A stretch of DNA of 64,000 nt. It comes from SUG2458 sp051872335 (GTDB lineage: Bacteria > Bacillota_I > Bacilli_A > RFN20 > CAG-826). Made by a program: the position numbers and the translations under genes. The stretch spans positions 1-64,000 of the forward strand of contig JBJEDT010000037.1 of assembly GCA_051872335.1 (NCBI GenBank), in the 5' to 3' direction. The notes beneath the pieces are model-generated. The model did no database searches. It was given only the letters and a program-made list of their open reading frames with translations, and had not been told where the DNA came from. Shown one piece after another: positions 60,601-64,000 of the stretch (positions are counted from its first letter, which is position 1; every line of letters starts with the position of its first letter).

Positions 60601-62442
60601 CTACTTTTTCATTTCAATCATTTCATAGCCTTCAATAATGTCACCTTCGTGTTCATCATTAAAGTTTTTAATCATTAATCCACATTCAAAGCCAGTTTGA
60701 ACTTCCTTAACATCTGCTTGGAAACGTTTAAGTGATGCTAATTCACCTTCATAAACAATAACACCATCTCTTAATAATCTTATGGATTGATTGTGTTTAA
60801 TAGAACCATTTATAACATAACATCCAGCAATAGTACCAACTTTACCAACTTTGAAAAGTTGTCTAACTTCTGCTTGTCCTGTCACTTTTTCAACTAATTC
60901 AGGTTTTAATAAACCTTTCATAGCTGCTTCCATTTCTTCAATAAGTGCATAAATAATACGATGTAATCTAATGTCAACTTTTTCTAATGCAGCTTTTGCT
61001 CGTACATTTGCATCTGGTCTTATATTAAAACCATAAATAATTGCATTAGAAGCCGAAGCAAGTAGGACATCACTTTCTGTAATTGCACCAGCTGTAGAAC
61101 GAATTACATTAATTTTAACTTCATCATTATTTAATTTTTCTAAGCTAGCTTTAATTGCCTCAGCAGAGCCTTGTAAATCAGCTTTAATAATTACATTAAT
61201 AGTTTGAACTTCACCTTCGTGAATTCTATTATACAAATCGTCTAAAGACATTGCAGAACTTCCGTGTCTTTCAGAATCAACTTTTTGTTGTTTTCTTTTT
61301 TCAGCTATATCACGTGCTTGTTTTTCAGTTGGGAAAGCCATAAATCTATCACCAGCAACTGGAACATCTGCAAGACCAATAATTGAAACTGGAGTCGAAG
61401 GACCAGCTGTCTTTAAGACTTGATTATATTCATTAGTCATTCTTCTTACACGGCCATATGAAGCACCCACAACAACATAGTCACCAGCATTTAAAGTACC
61501 ATTTTGTACTAAAATATTAGCTTTAGGACCTTCACCTTTATCTAGGAAAGCTTCTAAAACTGTACCATAAGCATAACGTGATGGATTAGCTTTTAATTCA
61601 GCCATCTCAGCAACAACTAAAATATTTTCTAAAAGTGTATCTACACCTATATTTTGTTTAGCTGAGATATTACAGAAGATGGTGTCTCCACCCCACTCTT
61701 CTGGACATACTTCTAAAGCCATTAATTCTTGTTTAACTTTATCTAAATTAGCAGTTGGTTTATCAATCTTATTAATAGCAACAATAATTGGTACTCCAGC
61801 AGCTTTAGCATGGTCAATAGCTTCTTTTGTTTGAGGCATTACACCATCATCAGCAGCTACAACAATAATAACAATATCAGTTACTGAAGCACCTCTACTT
61901 CTCATTGCAGTAAATGCTTCGTGTCCAGGAGTATCAATAAAAGTAATCTTCTTACCTTTTATTTCTTTTTGATAAGCACCAATTGCTTGAGTAATAGCAC
62001 CAGCTTCAGTAGAAACAATATTAGACTTTCTAATTGTATCAATAAGTGTTGTCTTACCATGATCAACGTGTCCCATAATTGTGACAACTGGTGGTCTTTC
62101 AACTAAACATTTTTCTTCATCAAAAATTTCCAATTCTTCAAAATTTTCTTCAGAAACAACTTTCTCTTTCTTAAAGTCATATCCAAATTCTAGACATATT
62201 TGTCCAATTAAATCATCGCTTAAAGTAGTGTTGATGGTAACCATTGTTCCACTCATAAATAATTTTTTAATAATATCAGATGAATTAACATTCAATTGTT
62301 TTGCTAACTCACCAACTGTAATATCTCCAGTATAGACAAATACACCACCATTAACTTTATTTATTTGATCTTTTTGTTTAAAATTTTGAGGTATATTTGA
62401 AACACGATTGGAGTGATTCTTCTTTTTATTATTTTGTCCCAT
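60601..62442 (-). CDS. infB: Translation initiation factor IF-2
   Basis: GTPase that brings initiator tRNA to the ribosome. The 613 residues are short for IF2: the N-terminal region is reduced to a basic linker (NNKKKNHSNRVSN) plus one IF2_N helical domain (VFVYTGDITVGELAKQLNV). The G domain is complete (GHVDHGKT, DTPGHEAF, NKID), with domains II, III and the C-terminal initiator-binding domain. Of two ATGs I chose 62442, nine bases after AGGAGG; the start overlaps ylxQ by 14 bases. Confidence 0.96.
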   Translation of the reverse strand: MGQNNKKKNHSNRVSNIPQNFKQKDQINKVNGGVFVYTGDITVGELAKQLNVNSSDIIKKLFMSGTMVTINTTLSDDLIGQICLEFGYDFKKEKVVSEENFEELEIFDEEKCLVERPPVVTIMGHVDHGKTTLIDTIRKSNIVSTEAGAITQAIGAYQKEIKGKKITFIDTPGHEAFTAMRSRGASVTDIVIIVVAADDGVMPQTKEAIDHAKAAGVPIIVAINKIDKPTANLDKVKQELMALEVCPEEWGGDTIFCNISAKQNIGVDTLLENILVVAEMAELKANPSRYAYGTVLEAFLDKGEGPKANILVQNGTLNAGDYVVVGASYGRVRRMTNEYNQVLKTAGPSTPVSIIGLADVPVAGDRFMAFPTEKQARDIAEKRKQQKVDSERHGSSAMSLDDLYNRIHEGEVQTINVIIKADLQGSAEAIKASLEKLNNDEVKINVIRSTAGAITESDVLLASASNAIIYGFNIRPDANVRAKAALEKVDIRLHRIIYALIEEMEAAMKGLLKPELVEKVTGQAEVRQLFKVGKVGTIAGCYVINGSIKHNQSIRLLRDGVIVYEGELASLKRFQADVKEVQTGFECGLMIKNFNDEHEGDIIEGYEMIEMKK

Positions 62443-62749
62443 TAACATCACCCTCCTTTAATAGACTTTTTACTTTAGCAATTAACTTAGGCTCAAAAAG
62501 CCCAATGACAGCAACATCATTCATGCCAATCGATTTACCAAGTAAATCTTTTGTGGCATATATGACGTATTCGGATTGATAAAAATTACATTTATCAATC
62601 CATCTTTTTTTAGTATTATCACTTGCATCAATTGCAATAATAATAAATTTATGTTTTTTAGTTTTTAATATAGGAAGTACATTATCACCAAATGCGATTT
62701 TATTAGCTCGCCGTGCAAGACCTAATAAATTAAGTATACTACTTTGCAT
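62429..62749 (-). CDS. ylxQ: L7Ae-family RNA-binding protein YlxQ
   Basis: A 106-residue L7Ae/L30e-fold protein (LLGLARRANKIAFGDNVLPIL near the N-terminus, then a kink-turn RNA-binding pattern). In Bacillus, YlxQ is a kink-turn binder associated with the ribosome. It overlaps rnpM by 11 bases and infB by 14, so the block is tightly coupled. Confidence 0.9.
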   Translation of the reverse strand: MQSSILNLLGLARRANKIAFGDNVLPILKTKKHKFIIIAIDASDNTKKRWIDKCNFYQSEYVIYATKDLLGKSIGMNDVAVIGLFEPKLIAKVKSLLKEGDVNGTK

Positions 62750-63002
62750 CTATAATCCTTTTTATATCATCATAAATTGAATCAGGAATATCAGTTTCTA
62801 AAGCTTTTCCTAGAGCGTTTTTCTTTTTAGCTGCTTCTAAAGCTTCATAGGTCATTTTAATATATGCACCGTGGCCGTTAAACTTACCAGTTGTATCGAC
62901 AAGTAAATGCCCTTCTTTATCTTTTACAACACGTAAAAGTTCTTTTTTTGGACAAATTTCATTTGTAGCAACACATCTTCTCATTGGAATTTTTTTTGCC
63001 AT
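62739..63002 (-). CDS. rnpM: YlxR/RnpM-family protein
   Basis: A small (87-residue) protein of the YlxR (DUF448) family, recently described in Bacillus as a modulator of RNase P. The conserved core PMRRCVATNEICPKKELLRVV and DTTGKFNGHGAYIK are present. I use the ATG at 63002, nine bases after AGGAGG. It lies between nusA and ylxQ, the invariant Firmicutes order. Confidence 0.92.
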   Translation of the reverse strand: MAKKIPMRRCVATNEICPKKELLRVVKDKEGHLLVDTTGKFNGHGAYIKMTYEALEAAKKKNALGKALETDIPDSIYDDIKRIIDAK

Positions 63003-63025
63003 AATCACATACCTCCTTTTAAAAA

Positions 63026-64000
63026 TTAGTCATTATTATAATATGAATCATATTCGTCGTAATCGACTTCTTCTTCATATGTATCTTCTTGTGCTTCTTC
63101 CTCTTCTAATTGTCTAATTTCTTCTTCAGTATAAATAGACATGTAAGTAGATTTATCAACTACTGGTCTATTTTCTTTTTCTTCTTCAACTTCATCTTCT
63201 GAAGTATCATTCTTTTTATAATTACGTTTTCTATTAGCATAAGCTTGTTGTTGATCGCGACGTTTCTTTTCTTCTTCTAATTCTTTTTCTAAATCAGCAA
63301 GTTTCTTAGTCTCTTTAACGATAACTTTTTGTTCAACAACAGGTTTTTCCTCTTTTACAGGAGATGAAACTTCCTCAACATATTCTTCTACATTTTCATT
63401 TGCTGGCTCTACAACTTCTTCAACAAATTCTTCTTCTGATTCAGTTTCTTCAAAAGTTTCCTCTTCAAACGTATCTAATTCTGTTTCATGTTTAATCTTA
63501 CTTAATTTTTTCATTTCTTCTTCTGCTTTAATTTGTTCAATTGACTTATAGATAACATTTTCACGTAATGCTTCATCAATTTCTTTAATATCAATGTTCC
63601 ATCCTGTCAATTTAACAGCTAATCTAGCATTAACACCTTTTTTACCAATTGCTAAACTTAATTGATCATTTTTAACAACTGCTACAGCTTTCTTTTCTTT
63701 TTCATCTAATGCAACACCAACGACAATTGCTGGTCTTAAAGCATCAGCAATATATAAAGCTGGATTTTCATTATATTGAACAATATCGATATTTTCTTTT
63801 TCTTTATTATTACCTAATTCACTACTAATAGATTGAATACGAGCCCCACTTACACCAATACAGGTTCCAACAGGATCTATATCTTTATCAGTTGAATAAA
63901 CAGCAACTTTACTTCTTTCACCTGCTTCACGAGCTATATCCTTAATAATAACTTTTCCTTCTTGAATTTCAGAAATAATATTTTCAAATAATCTTTTTAA
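63026..64000 (-). CDS. nusA: Transcription termination/antitermination factor NusA, 5' end off the window
   Basis: RNA polymerase-binding factor for pausing, termination and antitermination. The frame is open to the window edge at 64000, so the start and N-terminal domain are missing. Visible are the end of the S1 region/KH1 (ERSKVAVYSTDKDIDPVGTC) and KH2 (QLSLAIGKKGVNARLAVKLTGW). After KH2 there is a roughly 180-residue tail of mainly Glu/Lys with few hydrophobics, ending DYDEYDSYYNND. Bacillus NusA stops soon after KH2. An acidic extension is seen in some Mollicutes NusA proteins, though the similarity here is not tested. Confidence 0.95.
   Translation of the reverse strand, partial: LKRLFENIISEIQEGKVIIKDIAREAGERSKVAVYSTDKDIDPVGTCIGVSGARIQSISSELGNNKEKENIDIVQYNENPALYIADALRPAIVVGVALDEKEKKAVAVVKNDQLSLAIGKKGVNARLAVKLTGWNIDIKEIDEALRENVIYKSIEQIKAEEEMKKLSKIKHETELDTFEEETFEETESEEEFVEEVVEPANENVEEYVEEVSSPVKEEKPVVEQKVIVKETKKLADLEKELEEEKKRRDQQQAYANRKRNYKKNDTSEDEVEEEKENRPVVDKSTYMSIYTEEEIRQLEEEEAQEDTYEEEVDYDEYDSYYNND

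Noticed and set aside
63580..63610. Separate gene starting near 63610
   Set aside because: It is the 3' part of nusA: the frame is open through KH2 to the window edge, so the apparent start is an internal TTG codon.
1..64000. Mycoplasma genetic code (TGA as Trp)
   Set aside because: Base composition suggested it, but Trp is encoded by TGG, TGA ends genes such as spoIIAA and the DUF3990 gene, and all frames are full length under the standard code.
1..64000. CRISPR array, prophage or insertion sequence
   Set aside because: No regularly spaced repeats, cas genes, transposase, integrase or phage structural genes were seen; the murC repeat is a single pair.

Overview
The window is a strongly AT-rich chromosomal segment from a Gram-positive bacterium of the Bacilli/Erysipelotrichia type that can probably form spores. 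Three aminoacyl-tRNA synthetase genes (thrS, tyrS, alaS) carry T-box leaders. Gene order follows Bacillus subtilis in several blocks, and a spoIIA-spoVA sporulation cluster is present. Trp is written TGG and TGA is used as a stop, so the standard bacterial code applies even though base composition and some proteins (short IF2, acidic-tailed NusA) look Mollicutes-like. I cannot name the species.

Layout. 0.4-5.6 kb (+): cardiolipin synthase, T-box thrS, and the infC-rpmI-rplT operon behind a likely L20-type leader. 5.7-10.5 kb (-): two tandem ABC exporters, each an ATPase fused to an FtsX-like permease. 10.5-15.9 kb (-): spore genes ytfI-ytfJ, a small SASP-like gene, then ezrA, a cysteine desulfurase and thiI in B. 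subtilis order. 16.0-21.3 kb: rpsD with a consensus promoter and leader, T-box tyrS, a ccpA-like regulator, a YtxH-like protein and murC, again B. subtilis order. 21.3-25.4 kb is accessory: a two-gene XRE-DUF3990 / pyrophosphatase-like module flanked by two copies of the murC 5' end, a CmpB-type membrane protein, a VWA protein and a regulator-like protein. 25.5-32.2 kb: yrzB, ruvX, T-box alaS, a MATE exporter, mnmA and dtd. 32.3-42.3 kb: rarA, then the run pdp-dacF-spoIIAA-spoIIAB-sigF-spoVAC-spoVAD-spoVAE-spoVAF (-), then an rRNA methyltransferase (+). 42.3-45.9 kb (-): plsC, an OB-fold protein, pullulanase and acpS. 45.9-64.0 kb (-): read from 64 kb down, nusA-rnpM-ylxQ-infB-rbfA-truB-ribF-rpsO-pnp-dapA-RNase J-like-spoIIIE/ftsK-ymfF-ymfH, close to the B. 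subtilis order, interrupted by a plus-strand TtcA-GNAT fusion gene and a ZIP transporter.

Most of the window is housekeeping: translation, tRNA thiolation (desulfurase, ThiI, MnmA, TtcA-like), RNA decay, cell wall and division. The sporulation genes form a coherent programme: SpoIIAA/SpoIIAB/SigF for forespore transcription, DacF for cortex, SpoVAC/D/E and SpoVAF for dipicolinate channel and germination functions, YtfJ, a candidate SASP, a SpoIIIE-type translocase, and DapA upstream of dipicolinate. The best candidate for an under-described system is the DUF3990/pyrophosphatase-like pair inserted at murC. No tRNA, rRNA, CRISPR array, transposase or integrase was seen.
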